Both the position numbers and the translations under genes were made by a program. A stretch of 64,000 nt of DNA, from contig JAJFKC010000048.1 in NCBI GenBank assembly GCA_021773435.1, forward strand, positions 1 to 64,000, given 5' to 3'. The DNA is from Porticoccaceae bacterium. Its GTDB lineage: Bacteria; Pseudomonadota; Gammaproteobacteria; Pseudomonadales; Porticoccaceae. The notes under the pieces are model-generated. The model was not told the DNA's origin and did not search any database. It was given only the letters and a program-made list of their open reading frames with translations. Positions 1 to 9,306 of this stretch are shown one piece after another. The first letter of the stretch is position 1; every line of letters starts with the position of its first letter.

Positions 1-12
1 TGTTCTTTAAGT

Positions 13-1780
13 TTTCTAAGCTGCCTGTGCGGCAGTGAACTGTTTCTTGTGTGGCGTGATTCCCCTATGCTGTTTCTAAGCTGCCTGTGCGGCAGTGAAC
101 GGCTAGTGTTTTGAGTAGATTTTCGCATTGCTTTTCTAAGCTGCCTGTGCGGCAGTGAACTGATTAAAGGTGCCAAAAAGCGATCACTTGAATTTCTAAG
201 CTGCCTGTGCGGCAGTGAACATAGACACGCCTCAATGGCTAGATGAGTCTCTTTTCTAAGCTGCCTGTGCGGCAGTGAACCTCCGCGCCGCATTTACACG
301 GTTCCCACAATTTTTCTAAGCTGCCTGTGCGGCAGTGAACCAATGAATCCCTGCTCCGTCACCGTAATAGCATTTCTAAGCTGCCTGTGCGGCAGTGAAC
401 CAATACCGTTCGTCGGGTTCTAGTCTGGATTCTTTCTAAGCTGCCTGTGCGGCAGTGAACTCTGCTACTTTATCCATCGCTCGTTACCTCCGTTTCTAAG
501 CTGCCTGTGCGGCAGTGAACTATTCATATTGATACGGGCATTTCTGTCCGTATTTCTAAGCTGCCTGTGCGGCAGTGAACATCTTACGCACTTACAACAG
601 CAACGATGAGCTTTTCTAAGCTGCCTGTGCGGCAGTGAACGTACGTCATAATCAGTTACAGGCTGATCAAATTTTCTAAGCTGCCTGTGCGGCAGTGAAC
701 CAATCTTTGGGGGTGCCCCCACGCACCATGCTTTTCTAAGCTGCCTGTGCGGCAGTGAACGGAAAATGACAGAAGCACAGCAAATTGAAGCATTTCTAAG
801 CTGCCTGTGCGGCAGTGAACAATAAACATCTGATAGCATTTTTCCATCATCTTTTCTAAGCTGCCTGTGCGGCAGTGAACTCAGCGCCATTAGGCCCAGC
901 GCCGCTACTCTTTTTCTAAGCTGCCTGTGCGGCAGTGAACAGTATGTATTCTCCTGTGGCTAACATTTTCGTTTTCTAAGCTGCCTGTGCGGCAGTGAAC
1001 TCACAACCACCACGGTGGATACCGATTCGTCATTTCTAAGCTGCCTGTGCGGCAGTGAACCTACTGGGATATGAAAACAGAATGGGACAGGATTTCTAAG
1101 CTGCCTGTGCGGCAGTGAACTGGCGAAGGGCATCCAGTTGATGTTTCCGAGCTTTCTAAGCTGCCTGTGCGGCAGTGAACAGTTAAATCTAGCGAAATCC
1201 TCGCCACCCAGCTTTCTAAGCTGCCTGTGCGGCAGTGAACATTTTCTGCGGACTGGCTCGCTGGGCTAGTCTTTTCTAAGCTGCCTGTGCGGCAGTGAAC
1301 AATTCATTAAACAACAGCAAAAAGAACCTGTTTTTCTAAGCTGCCTGTGCGGCAGTGAACCCATAGAGCCAGCGTCCAATCTATTGCAGCTATTTCTAAG
1401 CTGCCTGTGCGGCAGTGAACAACACCATGGATGCTAGCGGTACGGATATTCTTTTCTAAGCTGCCTGTGCGGCAGTGAACGGTTTGTCGGCAGTAGGTTG
1501 GGCACGGGTATCTTTCTAAGCTGCCTGTGCGGCAGTGAACAATTCCGAATCAATAACGGATTCGTCTTTGACTTTCTAAGCTGCCTGTGCGGCAGTGAAC
1601 ATGAAGTCGACCGTTATCCAGACGACGTTGATTTTCTAAGCTGCCTGTGCGGCAGTGAACAATGGGATCTGCTCCGTAACCGCGTCTATCCATTTCTAAG
1701 CTGCCTGTGCGGCAGTGAACATATCGACAAATACTTTGCGTCGCTCGCGATCTTTCTAAGCTGCCTGTGCGGCAGTGAAC
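13..1780 (-). CRISPR. Type I-F CRISPR array, 30 repeats and 29 spacers visible
   Basis: Thirty copies of a 28-bp repeat recur at an exact 60-bp period, so every spacer is 32 nt. Read on the minus strand the repeat begins GTTCACTGCCGCACAGGCAG, the type I-F form, with a CTGCC/GGCAG stem around a GCACA loop that Cas6f would cleave. All 30 copies look identical, including the leftmost, and bases 1-12 look like the end of another spacer, so the array probably continues beyond the window. The leader-proximal end is at 1780, next to csy4, and transcription runs leftwards away from the cas operon. Open frames within the array are artefacts of the regular period. Confidence 0.98.
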
Positions 1781-1985
1781 CCGAGTATAAATCAAAAAAG
1801 CCCTTCGCAACAAAGACTTATGCCGATATTGATGTTTTCACCAATGTTTAACAGGCGTTCTGCAACTATTTGATTATTATAGGAATTATTAAAGAGCATT
1901 TTTCATTGGTGCTGAGTGGGCAAATAGCTATAAGCCTAGATCACCGAGCACAATGTTTTAGGCCTACTATCAACACTGTCGCCAA
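1781..1985 (-). promoter_or_regulatory. CRISPR leader region
   Basis: These 205 bp separate the leader-proximal repeat from the csy4 stop codon and contain no repeat and no convincing gene. Position and orientation make this the leader, which should hold the array promoter and the sites guiding Cas1-Cas2/3 integration at the 1780 repeat. AT-rich stretches lie around 1858-1905. I could not assign specific promoter boxes or an IHF site. Confidence 0.7.
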
Positions 1986-2552
1986 CTAAAACGCTGGCAC
2001 AGCCACATTACCCAAACTCAAGCCGTAGCTGTTAAACGCCCCCCGCTTCTGTTCTTGCACAACTTGACGACGCACAAATAAGATAAAGGCCTGCCCACTG
2101 CTAACACTGTTTAAACTCACGTGGGGCAGGTGCAAGGGCTGGCTGTATTTACTAGCGATGGCGGTCGCCAGTTCATCCGTCCAGGTGCACGCCGCTTGAT
2201 GGCGACGCTTTAAGCGCTGCAAGCGGCTATTGCCTTTGGCGTGGGCGCGGGTATATCTGGCGTATTGAGTGATGTTCACTGGCGTAGGCTCGATTGGTGT
2301 CAGCAGAGCATAATCGCTGACATCCGCCATGCCCTGTAATTGTTGGTAGAGCCTCTCTACGTCTTTGCACTCACCTAGCACTCGAATAATGCCGCCAAGG
2401 GTACGCTGCTGCCCGTAGGCAGGAAATGCCAAACCAATGCGGCCATCAAATGCTGGCAGCAACTTATGCAATTGCTGCATTAAGTGGGCAACCACCGCCG
2501 ACTGTATGATTTCAGGATTGGGCAAGGCTTTAATATCAAAGTAGCTGTCCAT
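1986..2552 (-). CDS. cas6f: Cas6f (Csy4) crRNA-processing endoribonuclease
   Basis: The 188-aa protein has the usual Cas6f length and is the last gene of the I-F operon, directly before the leader. Cas6f cuts the pre-crRNA at the base of each repeat hairpin and stays bound to the crRNA 3' end in the Csy complex. A histidine at residue 29 sits where the family's catalytic histidine is found. An arginine-rich helix near residues 110-118 matches the one that grips the hairpin, and a Ser-rich segment near 149-152 precedes GQAFILF. The start follows a GGAGT ribosome site inside the end of csy3, with a 3-nt gap, which suggests translational coupling. Confidence 0.96.
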   Translation of the reverse strand: MDSYFDIKALPNPEIIQSAVVAHLMQQLHKLLPAFDGRIGLAFPAYGQQRTLGGIIRVLGECKDVERLYQQLQGMADVSDYALLTPIEPTPVNITQYARYTRAHAKGNSRLQRLKRRHQAACTWTDELATAIASKYSQPLHLPHVSLNSVSSGQAFILFVRRQVVQEQKRGAFNSYGLSLGNVAVPAF

Positions 2553-2555
2553 GCT

Positions 2556-3560
2556 TTACTCCTTACCGCTGGCTCCAAAAACACCACCGCGAATCAACAC
2601 CGCCATCACATAGTGCTGCTGCTCCAGGTCGGGCTTAGTGCCTTTTAAGACCCAATTATCGAGCAGGCTGTAAAAGTCTTGCTTTTGCTTGGGCTGGCGA
2701 AAAGCAGTACCCAAGGTGGTCACGGCACCATAAGGCTCTGCGGCAATGGGGAACTCGGCAGCGTTATACCAAGTGTCTATGGTTCGAATGGCGTTGCCGA
2801 TTTTTTGTGAGTGCATACCAGCGATGCTATTAATGCTGTAGAGCACTTTGCTTTTATCCTCACCTGTTTCGAGGATTAACTCCTGCGAGGGATAAACCTC
2901 TTGCCCGTAACCCACTTTTGCCTCGGCGGTAATGTCGAGAAGAATAAACGCTTGGCCTTTCAAACCCTGCTCAATCCAGGTTGCCAGGGTATTTAGTGCA
3001 TCACTTTGCGCAGTGAAATCCACCAGGCTCAACTGTTTGGCATCTTCAATAACCGCCTCGGCTTGTTTGCCATCAAGGGTGCAAGCAACGGTTAATTTAA
3101 TCGCCTCGGCACCCAGGCGGTTACGCCACAACCAGCGGGCATTGGCGATATTGGCGGCGTAGCGCTTGGCCAGTTCGCTCACGCCTACGTCGTTTAAATA
3201 TTCCTCCACCACAGATACCAACTGGGTTTGATAGGCCTGGTCGTTACACACACTCGGTTTCCCATCAAACGGTAAAACCTTGCAGCTCCACTTCACGCGC
3301 AGGGTGTCTTTATCGTGGTCTAGAGTTGCGACATCGACGGTTTGCGGGTTTGGAGATTCAATTTTTGCATCTAACTTACTAGGGTCACTAGCCATCGCCC
3401 CTTTTAGACGATTACTAATCGTACCGCGCACGGATTTCTCACGAATATCGACGGGGCTGGCCACTGGCTTTTCATCGTTACTATCGAGCTGCCAGAAGAA
3501 GCCATCGGAAATATCAAGCTTGCGGTTAAAGGCCAATACACTTGCTGTTTTTAATGTCAT
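2556..3560 (-). CDS. csy3: Cas7f (Csy3) Cascade backbone subunit
   Basis: The product is a Cas7f family protein of about 334 aa. In type I-F, six copies line the crRNA spacer and form the backbone of the surveillance complex. The N-terminus carries the family hallmark TASVLAFNRKLDISDGFFW. The ATG at 3560 is preferred because a GGAAAG ribosome site lies at good distance; an in-frame GTG two codons upstream (3566) is the alternative. It follows csy2 after about 60 bp and nearly abuts csy4. Confidence 0.96.
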   Translation of the reverse strand: MTLKTASVLAFNRKLDISDGFFWQLDSNDEKPVASPVDIREKSVRGTISNRLKGAMASDPSKLDAKIESPNPQTVDVATLDHDKDTLRVKWSCKVLPFDGKPSVCNDQAYQTQLVSVVEEYLNDVGVSELAKRYAANIANARWLWRNRLGAEAIKLTVACTLDGKQAEAVIEDAKQLSLVDFTAQSDALNTLATWIEQGLKGQAFILLDITAEAKVGYGQEVYPSQELILETGEDKSKVLYSINSIAGMHSQKIGNAIRTIDTWYNAAEFPIAAEPYGAVTTLGTAFRQPKQKQDFYSLLDNWVLKGTKPDLEQQHYVMAVLIRGGVFGASGKE

Positions 3561-3622
3561 GCTCACTTTCCTTGCGTTGATGTTTAAAGGTTGCCTATGG
3601 GTTTAAGTAGGAGTCGGCGGGT

Positions 3623-4534
3623 TTAAGCACAGGTTTGTAGGGTTAGGTACAGATTGTCTTGCTGGCTGTAACGCCAAAAACACTGCGAGAAATCATCGGG
3701 CAGCCGCTGGGGGAACACCCACTTGCCCAAGCTGTATAAGGCCTCAACGTATCGACTGGGGTATTCGGGGTTGCGGCTATGCTCTAGTTCGCCTGCTGCA
3801 AAGGGGGCGACCAAGCCTTGAAAGCCAATGCTGATAGGCACCAGCCAGCCACGGCCTGTTTTCACACTGCGCCCATGCCATTGGTCAATAAGCGCCTTGG
3901 GATGATCTGGCTCCTGGTGCAGGGTTGCCACTTCAATCAAACCGTCTAGCTCGGTAGCTTGAGGGCTTTGCTGCTGTAGGGCTTCGGTAATGCTGATTAA
4001 ATCTTGCCTTGCATCCATAAGCACAAAAGCGGGCAGTAGTGCGCGCTGTATTTCACCGACCTCAGAGCGATCAAACAACTGCACCTCACCCATTTTATGT
4101 ACGCTGCCGCCAGCCACCCGCTGCTGCATGAGGGCTTCGCGGCAGCGTTGGGTGAACGCCTCGGCGCTGTCGCGTATCTCGCGGGTGACTCTGGGTTTTC
4201 CGCTGATTTCAATCACCAGGCTCACGGTTATGTGAGCCCTTCCCTCTTCAATGATGGAGGCGGTTTTACCATCTTTTTTTATGGGGTTGCGACTTTGATT
4301 AAAGCTGTAGTCAGCGTAGGTATGCGGACGAAAACGCTGTACATGGCATTCGTGGCAAGCAACCAGCACACCTGAAAACTCCAGCTCGGTATCGGCAAGC
4401 CGACGATTAAGCGCGTGCATGGCCCCCAAAAAACCCGTAATGGCAGGAAAACCATAGGTAATGGGGCTAGAGATGGTGTTCGCGCCTTCTATTTCCAAGT
4501 TGTTCAACAATAGATAATGGCTAACTGGGCTCAT
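3623..4534 (-). CDS. csy2: Cas5f (Csy2) Cascade subunit
   Basis: This Cas5f family protein, with Csy1, caps the 5' handle of the crRNA and takes part in PAM recognition. The start is placed at the ATG at 4534, giving 303 aa beginning MSPVSHYLLLNNLEIEGAN, the conserved Csy2 N-terminus. The frame is open 45 codons further upstream, but that stretch lies inside csy1 and does not look like Csy2. The start overlaps the csy1 stop by one base (TGATG), a typical coupling arrangement. Confidence 0.95.
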   Translation of the reverse strand: MSPVSHYLLLNNLEIEGANTISSPITYGFPAITGFLGAMHALNRRLADTELEFSGVLVACHECHVQRFRPHTYADYSFNQSRNPIKKDGKTASIIEEGRAHITVSLVIEISGKPRVTREIRDSAEAFTQRCREALMQQRVAGGSVHKMGEVQLFDRSEVGEIQRALLPAFVLMDARQDLISITEALQQQSPQATELDGLIEVATLHQEPDHPKALIDQWHGRSVKTGRGWLVPISIGFQGLVAPFAAGELEHSRNPEYPSRYVEALYSLGKWVFPQRLPDDFSQCFWRYSQQDNLYLTLQTCA

Positions 4535-5898
4535 CAGAAAACTCCCTCTTTCGCGCGCTGGCTCGCCCCTATGGCGGCCTCCATCGCACGTTTCCATTCC
4601 CGAAATTCTGCGTCGCCAAACTCTGCCGTGCGCTTGGGAAATTTGGCGCGCAGAGAAGCATTTAACCAATGGGCAAAAGATTCAATAATTTCTTGCTGCC
4701 AATTAGATGTATCACGAGCCAGCAAGAAAGCTTCTTCGCCTTCTAGCGCCCCTCGGTTGGCGTCGAGCCAATATTTCTCAGCCATTGAGAGTTGATAGTC
4801 CTGGCTCCAGCCAGCGGGATAAGTTCGCTGAATCTGCGCTGCCGCTTTTAACACTTCGGCCAGAATAATCTCCGAACCGTGCTTTCTGGTATCGCGCTGC
4901 TCAACGGTTTTTTTCTCGTTACGCACCACATCAAATAGAGTTTTAAAGCCGAAGCCAGCGTATTGATTTAGGTGACGAGAAAAGAGGCTTTCTTGCTCTC
5001 TGTTTAGACGGTAGGTGCGTTCACCTCCTATTTGAGGTGGTAGTGACTGGAGCAGGTAGTTACGGCCACTTTGTTTGCTGGTAAGGCGACTGATATTCTG
5101 CGGCTTAGTGCCACCCAAGCGCACCACCGCAATATCTGGCACAGCCTTATACGACTGTTGCTCGACACTTTTCTTTTTACGGTTATCCCGCGCTTGTTTA
5201 TTCTCTTCGCTGTAGCGCACCGCGTTCACTCGCCCAAAGAAATCACTGGTGAAAGCACTGGGATAGAGCGGCACTAGCGCTATGTATTGGTCGCCCTTTA
5301 TTGAGTCATTCAGCGGCCACAAAATTTGCTTGTTACGCTCATGGGTGGTTGGCTGGTCGGCGGAATTAGCCAGCACCTGTTTAAACCGTGCCACATACTG
5401 TTGAGCTTGTTCGCCATCGCTCCCAAACGCTTCTGCCAGGGCTGGGCTGCCCGCCTCAATCACATCCACCACTTTGATGTTATCGGCTTCACTCACCCAT
5501 GCATCAAAAAAAGCCGCCAGGGGCAGCGCGGCGGCATTGCCATTAGCGTCTAGCGATAACTTGGCCAATGTTTGTGAACCCACGACACCTTTTGGCAGGG
5601 GAGAAGCGTTGCCAAAATTGACATTATCACCCTTCGAGTCTGGGTGAATACCCTTGGAGATATGTGTGCCAAATTTTAGCTGGCTGGCCATCCGGGTGGC
5701 AGCATCATCCATCCATACGTCCAGCGTGTATTTGTGCTTTAGGGCAGCAATACCCTCTTGTATAAGCACCCTTTTCTCGTCATCTTCGGCTTTGCATTTA
5801 TCCAGTGCCTTTTGCTCCGGCTCCAGTTTTTTATCAAGCTGTTCACTAAGAAAACTGTGTATTGCCGCCGACACTTGTTCGGCTGTTATTTCATCCAT
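4534..5898 (-). CDS. csy1: Cas8f (Csy1) large Cascade subunit
   Basis: This 454-aa protein matches Cas8f in length and position. Cas8f binds the PAM of the target DNA together with Cas5f. Recognisable Csy1 segments include the region HISKGIHPDSKGDNVNF near residue 80 and PQNISRLTSKQSGRNYLLQS in the middle. The ATG at 5898 is preceded by GAGGTGG and is favoured over an in-frame TTG at 5910. The gene starts 33 bp downstream of cas3. Confidence 0.95.
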   Translation of the reverse strand: MDEITAEQVSAAIHSFLSEQLDKKLEPEQKALDKCKAEDDEKRVLIQEGIAALKHKYTLDVWMDDAATRMASQLKFGTHISKGIHPDSKGDNVNFGNASPLPKGVVGSQTLAKLSLDANGNAAALPLAAFFDAWVSEADNIKVVDVIEAGSPALAEAFGSDGEQAQQYVARFKQVLANSADQPTTHERNKQILWPLNDSIKGDQYIALVPLYPSAFTSDFFGRVNAVRYSEENKQARDNRKKKSVEQQSYKAVPDIAVVRLGGTKPQNISRLTSKQSGRNYLLQSLPPQIGGERTYRLNREQESLFSRHLNQYAGFGFKTLFDVVRNEKKTVEQRDTRKHGSEIILAEVLKAAAQIQRTYPAGWSQDYQLSMAEKYWLDANRGALEGEEAFLLARDTSNWQQEIIESFAHWLNASLRAKFPKRTAEFGDAEFREWKRAMEAAIGASQRAKEGVF

Positions 5899-5931
5899 TG
5901 CCCACCTCAATTCCTAATATAAATTTCATAA

Positions 5932-8900
5932 TTATCGCTTCCAAAAACCAAGCCAGGGGTGGAAATTCCAAGCATCCACTCGCCGACGCAAACTCACGGT
6001 GGCGAACTGCCTTGCCACTTTCACTGTGTTGTCGTTGTTAAGGTCTTCTGCCAGCTCGTTGAGCGCTTGGCTTAAATCTAAATTCAGCCACGTTTGCACG
6101 CCTGCACTGGAGTGCTCCAAAGCTATAAAGCTAATCCGTGCATTATGGCTAGTGCACTCTTCCAGGTTATCCCAGGCTTGCTGTGTATCGACAAAACGAA
6201 AACCCGTTGCCTCGCTGTCATCGGGCAGGCACGAAAACTCGTCTTCCGTCCCATCTTTAGCGCGAAATGGGCTAATGCCTTGCAGGTGTGCGGTGGCGTA
6301 ATTACCGCAGTCTTCACGCCAGAAGGCACTGACAAAATTGCTTGAGTTGTTGAGTAGATCTGCAATCACGCCATGCTCTAAATCACTCAAACTGTTCTCT
6401 GTATCCAGTGCGTCAGATCGAGACACCCGCGCTCTAGCATCCACACATGCTAACTGTTCATCGGTAATAATTTCTGAAGTGTGGTGGCTCTTAAGGGCAA
6501 AGCTTGAGGGTGCATCCTGCTCGAAGCCCGGTCGAGTAAATACGGCTTTACCCACCCCCAAACCTGCCCCCTGTTTGAGCGCCTTGATATTGCTATCGAG
6601 AATCATCAAGTTAGCCTCGTCGGCCACGCGCTCAGGCTGATGCCGCCAAATACGCCCTGCCAATTGAATAATTGAACGCATAGAGGATGGCTCGATGATG
6701 CCCCACGAATAGGAGTGGTCTCTGCCAACCTCCGATACGGGGCTAGCCACGACCATGAAAATATGATTTTTTGCTGGGCTTGAGGCTAGGCCCTGTTTGA
6801 TTTCTGGCTGGGAAAACAGTGCTTCTGGCTCGGTGCGCATTAGTATTCTGTCTAATCGTTTTTCAAGGCCACTGCGCAACACTAAGAGCTGGTTAGCGTG
6901 ATAACAGCATAAATGGATTTGCGTATCATCATCACCGCCACCCGCACTCAAGGCCTGCACCAACTGAATAATGGGTTCTACATTGGCCAAGCGCACCAAA
7001 CCAATGCTGACCTTTTTTTCTGTATATGGACAACGCTCATAGTGGCGAGCATGCAAGGTTTTTGCGCCCTTACAGACAATGCTCGCCAATGCGGCCATAT
7101 TGATTTTCTCGCCCTCCGCCGCGGGGGGCAGATCTATCGGCAAAATTTCTGCGCGCCTTCGCACCGGCTGCTGCGCCAAGTGTTTAAGGCGCTTAGTGAC
7201 AAAATGCTGATGGCCGCTGGAGAATTCCTCCTGTGTGGCACAACTTTTTTGGCTTTGTGTGCTTTCATCAAACCACGCACAGGGGATTACCTGCGCTTTA
7301 GCGACCCCCATGTGCTTATGCCAAATAGCTCGCCCTGCGCTATAGGCTTGATACAAGCCCACAATAAGGTCAGGCGGCAGGGTGGCCGAAGACAAAAGCA
7401 CCTTGCTGCCGAACAAACCCGCGAAGTGAACCAGGCGTGTGAGGGCTGGCAAATCGGACTGATCAAAGTCGTCTGGTTCATCGAGAATTAAGTCGCTGGT
7501 GAGCAAGCGTAGAATAGGCGCTATTTGCCGCCCGCCCCGCGCACTTTCAGATGCCTGGATAATATGATCAACGGTACAACTGACCACTGGCGCATAAATA
7601 AGCTCACGGGCTTTCGGGTCGGCCAGTAATGTGCCGAGGCTTTCACTTAATAAACCATCACTTAAACAGTCGCCATCAATATAATCGCTGGCATCGATCA
7701 AACTACTTAGGGATTCACTGCCGCTAGGATCGTCTTCTGGCTCTTCAGGCGATTCATTTTCCGCCAATTCAAACAACTTGCAGTGGGCGCTGCCACCCAC
7801 CAATACCGCCAGCATTTCGCTGCCGAGGGATAGACGTTCACGCAGGGCGCGACCTGTTTGCAGAGTTAGGACTCGCAGGCCCAAAGCAATGGTAAAACGA
7901 GCGCCAACTTCAGGATCCGCCAAGGCGTACATGATGCGGGCATTACCCAGTGTTTTGCCGCGTCCGGTTGAGGCCATATTAACCCCGAAGAAACCCTGCT
8001 CTTTAACCTCTGGCTGAATTTTTCTAGCCAAATCAAAGGCCCGGTTCTGCCAAACAAATTGTTCATGGTGGGTGCGCTGTAAAAAAGGACGATGCCTGGG
8101 TGGTAGGCGAGGCAAACGATCACTCAGGCTTGGCAGTTGGCGCACAACGCGCTTGGTAAACTCCCCCACGCCCAGCAAATGCTCATCAAGTGCTTGCTTT
8201 GGCTGGCGAGTTTTACGGTCGGTATTGGCCAACAGAGTGGCTGTGAATGCCTTGTCGCCCTGCACACGCCTTTTATCATCCGGAGCGAGACTTGAATAGT
8301 TGTGGTCGCCCAACATCAAGCACAAACGAGAAAGATGCATTAACAATGGGTCACTGATGGCTTGTTCAGCCAAAGCTCGCAGCGGGGCATGGTCTCGCGC
8401 TTTGCGCGCCCAACGCGCAAGAGACTGCTGCCACTTTTTGCTGCGCATCACCACCTCTTTTAATTGCCAGAAGTCGGCACCATCCGGCCGCTCGTCACAG
8501 GCTTTGGAGTTTCTTACCCAGCCATCAACAGGAGACAGGTCGACATAGAAATCCTCTAGGGAATATTTCCAGCGGCCCCCTGTTTGCTCAGTAGCGCGTT
8601 GTTTTACGCTTTGGTAACAGCTCTTTTCATACACAGGCAGGCGGTGATGGCTGACAATCAACCAGCTAATGAACTGCGCCAGCGGTAGTCCATCAAGGTA
8701 TTCACGATTCTTTTTGGTCAGGTCATTACCCATCTGTTCTAGCCAGTCGGGTGTTTGATCCATAAAATCGCCAAAATTCATCAAGCGCTCCAACCAGGTG
8801 GTATCGTCACTACAGTCATGAATCATCGCCTGGAACAAACGCAGAGAAATCCACTCGTGACGATAAGGGTCGCCTCGGTGTTTTGGGTTTGCATCTAACA

Positions 8901-9306
8901 ATTTCTTCTGAAAACCCAGCGTGGCCTTGCCTATGTCGTGCAATAGGGCCGCCAGCACCGCACAAATTTGAATACTTGGCGCGTACAACCACTGCCCTTC
9001 CATAGAGGTAATAGGTACAGACCTTGCGGTGGTATTTACCGGTACAATCCCTTGTTCGTTAAATTTCCCCCGATTACCAACAATCCAGACCAACTCTGAT
9101 CTCGATCGACTCCTAATCCAAAAACAACTCACAGCAGTATTCTTACTAGCGGTTTTTCGCAACAGTTTCTTCACCGCCAGTAAGCCTTCCTGGGTAATCA
9201 CCGTTTGCCAGGTGTTATCACCAATGCGATTAGCAAAGGCATCTAGCACTCGCCTGGTTTTATTCAGCGCCTTTTTTTCACACTGTGAAACAAAGGTGAC
9301 CATCAT
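5932..9306 (-). CDS. cas3f: Fused Cas2-Cas3 helicase-nuclease, type I-F
   Basis: This 1124-aa protein has the fusion diagnostic of type I-F. A Cas2-like domain covers roughly residues 1-95. An HD nuclease domain follows (LLHDIGK at 121-127), then an SF2 helicase core with Walker A ASTGRGKT near 445-452, DEPD at about 609-612 and SSAT near 639-642. The Cas2 part joins Cas1 in spacer acquisition; the HD and helicase parts unwind and degrade target DNA recruited by the Csy complex. All key motifs look intact. The ATG at 9306 overlaps the cas1 stop as ATGA, with a second Met immediately after. Confidence 0.97.
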   Translation of the reverse strand: MMVTFVSQCEKKALNKTRRVLDAFANRIGDNTWQTVITQEGLLAVKKLLRKTASKNTAVSCFWIRSRSRSELVWIVGNRGKFNEQGIVPVNTTARSVPITSMEGQWLYAPSIQICAVLAALLHDIGKATLGFQKKLLDANPKHRGDPYRHEWISLRLFQAMIHDCSDDTTWLERLMNFGDFMDQTPDWLEQMGNDLTKKNREYLDGLPLAQFISWLIVSHHRLPVYEKSCYQSVKQRATEQTGGRWKYSLEDFYVDLSPVDGWVRNSKACDERPDGADFWQLKEVVMRSKKWQQSLARWARKARDHAPLRALAEQAISDPLLMHLSRLCLMLGDHNYSSLAPDDKRRVQGDKAFTATLLANTDRKTRQPKQALDEHLLGVGEFTKRVVRQLPSLSDRLPRLPPRHRPFLQRTHHEQFVWQNRAFDLARKIQPEVKEQGFFGVNMASTGRGKTLGNARIMYALADPEVGARFTIALGLRVLTLQTGRALRERLSLGSEMLAVLVGGSAHCKLFELAENESPEEPEDDPSGSESLSSLIDASDYIDGDCLSDGLLSESLGTLLADPKARELIYAPVVSCTVDHIIQASESARGGRQIAPILRLLTSDLILDEPDDFDQSDLPALTRLVHFAGLFGSKVLLSSATLPPDLIVGLYQAYSAGRAIWHKHMGVAKAQVIPCAWFDESTQSQKSCATQEEFSSGHQHFVTKRLKHLAQQPVRRRAEILPIDLPPAAEGEKINMAALASIVCKGAKTLHARHYERCPYTEKKVSIGLVRLANVEPIIQLVQALSAGGGDDDTQIHLCCYHANQLLVLRSGLEKRLDRILMRTEPEALFSQPEIKQGLASSPAKNHIFMVVASPVSEVGRDHSYSWGIIEPSSMRSIIQLAGRIWRHQPERVADEANLMILDSNIKALKQGAGLGVGKAVFTRPGFEQDAPSSFALKSHHTSEIITDEQLACVDARARVSRSDALDTENSLSDLEHGVIADLLNNSSNFVSAFWREDCGNYATAHLQGISPFRAKDGTEDEFSCLPDDSEATGFRFVDTQQAWDNLEECTSHNARISFIALEHSSAGVQTWLNLDLSQALNELAEDLNNDNTVKVARQFATVSLRRRVDAWNFHPWLGFWKR

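Noticed and set aside
465-890. Open frames through the CRISPR array on both strands, including one at 1498-1851
   Set aside because: The 60-bp period is a multiple of three and the repeat lacks stops in some frames, so long open frames arise automatically. The translations are merely the repeat alternating with random spacers.
1-1780. Self-targeting spacers against this window
   Set aside because: I noticed no spacer matching other sequence in the window, but an exhaustive comparison was not possible by eye.
4535-4669. N-terminal extension of Csy2 by 45 residues
   Set aside because: It lies inside csy1 in another frame and does not look like Csy2; the ATG at 4534 with a TGATG overlap explains the start.
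6913-7491. 192-codon plus-strand frame inside cas3
   Set aside because: It is antisense to a motif-complete Cas3 and its translation has no recognisable domain or ribosome site.
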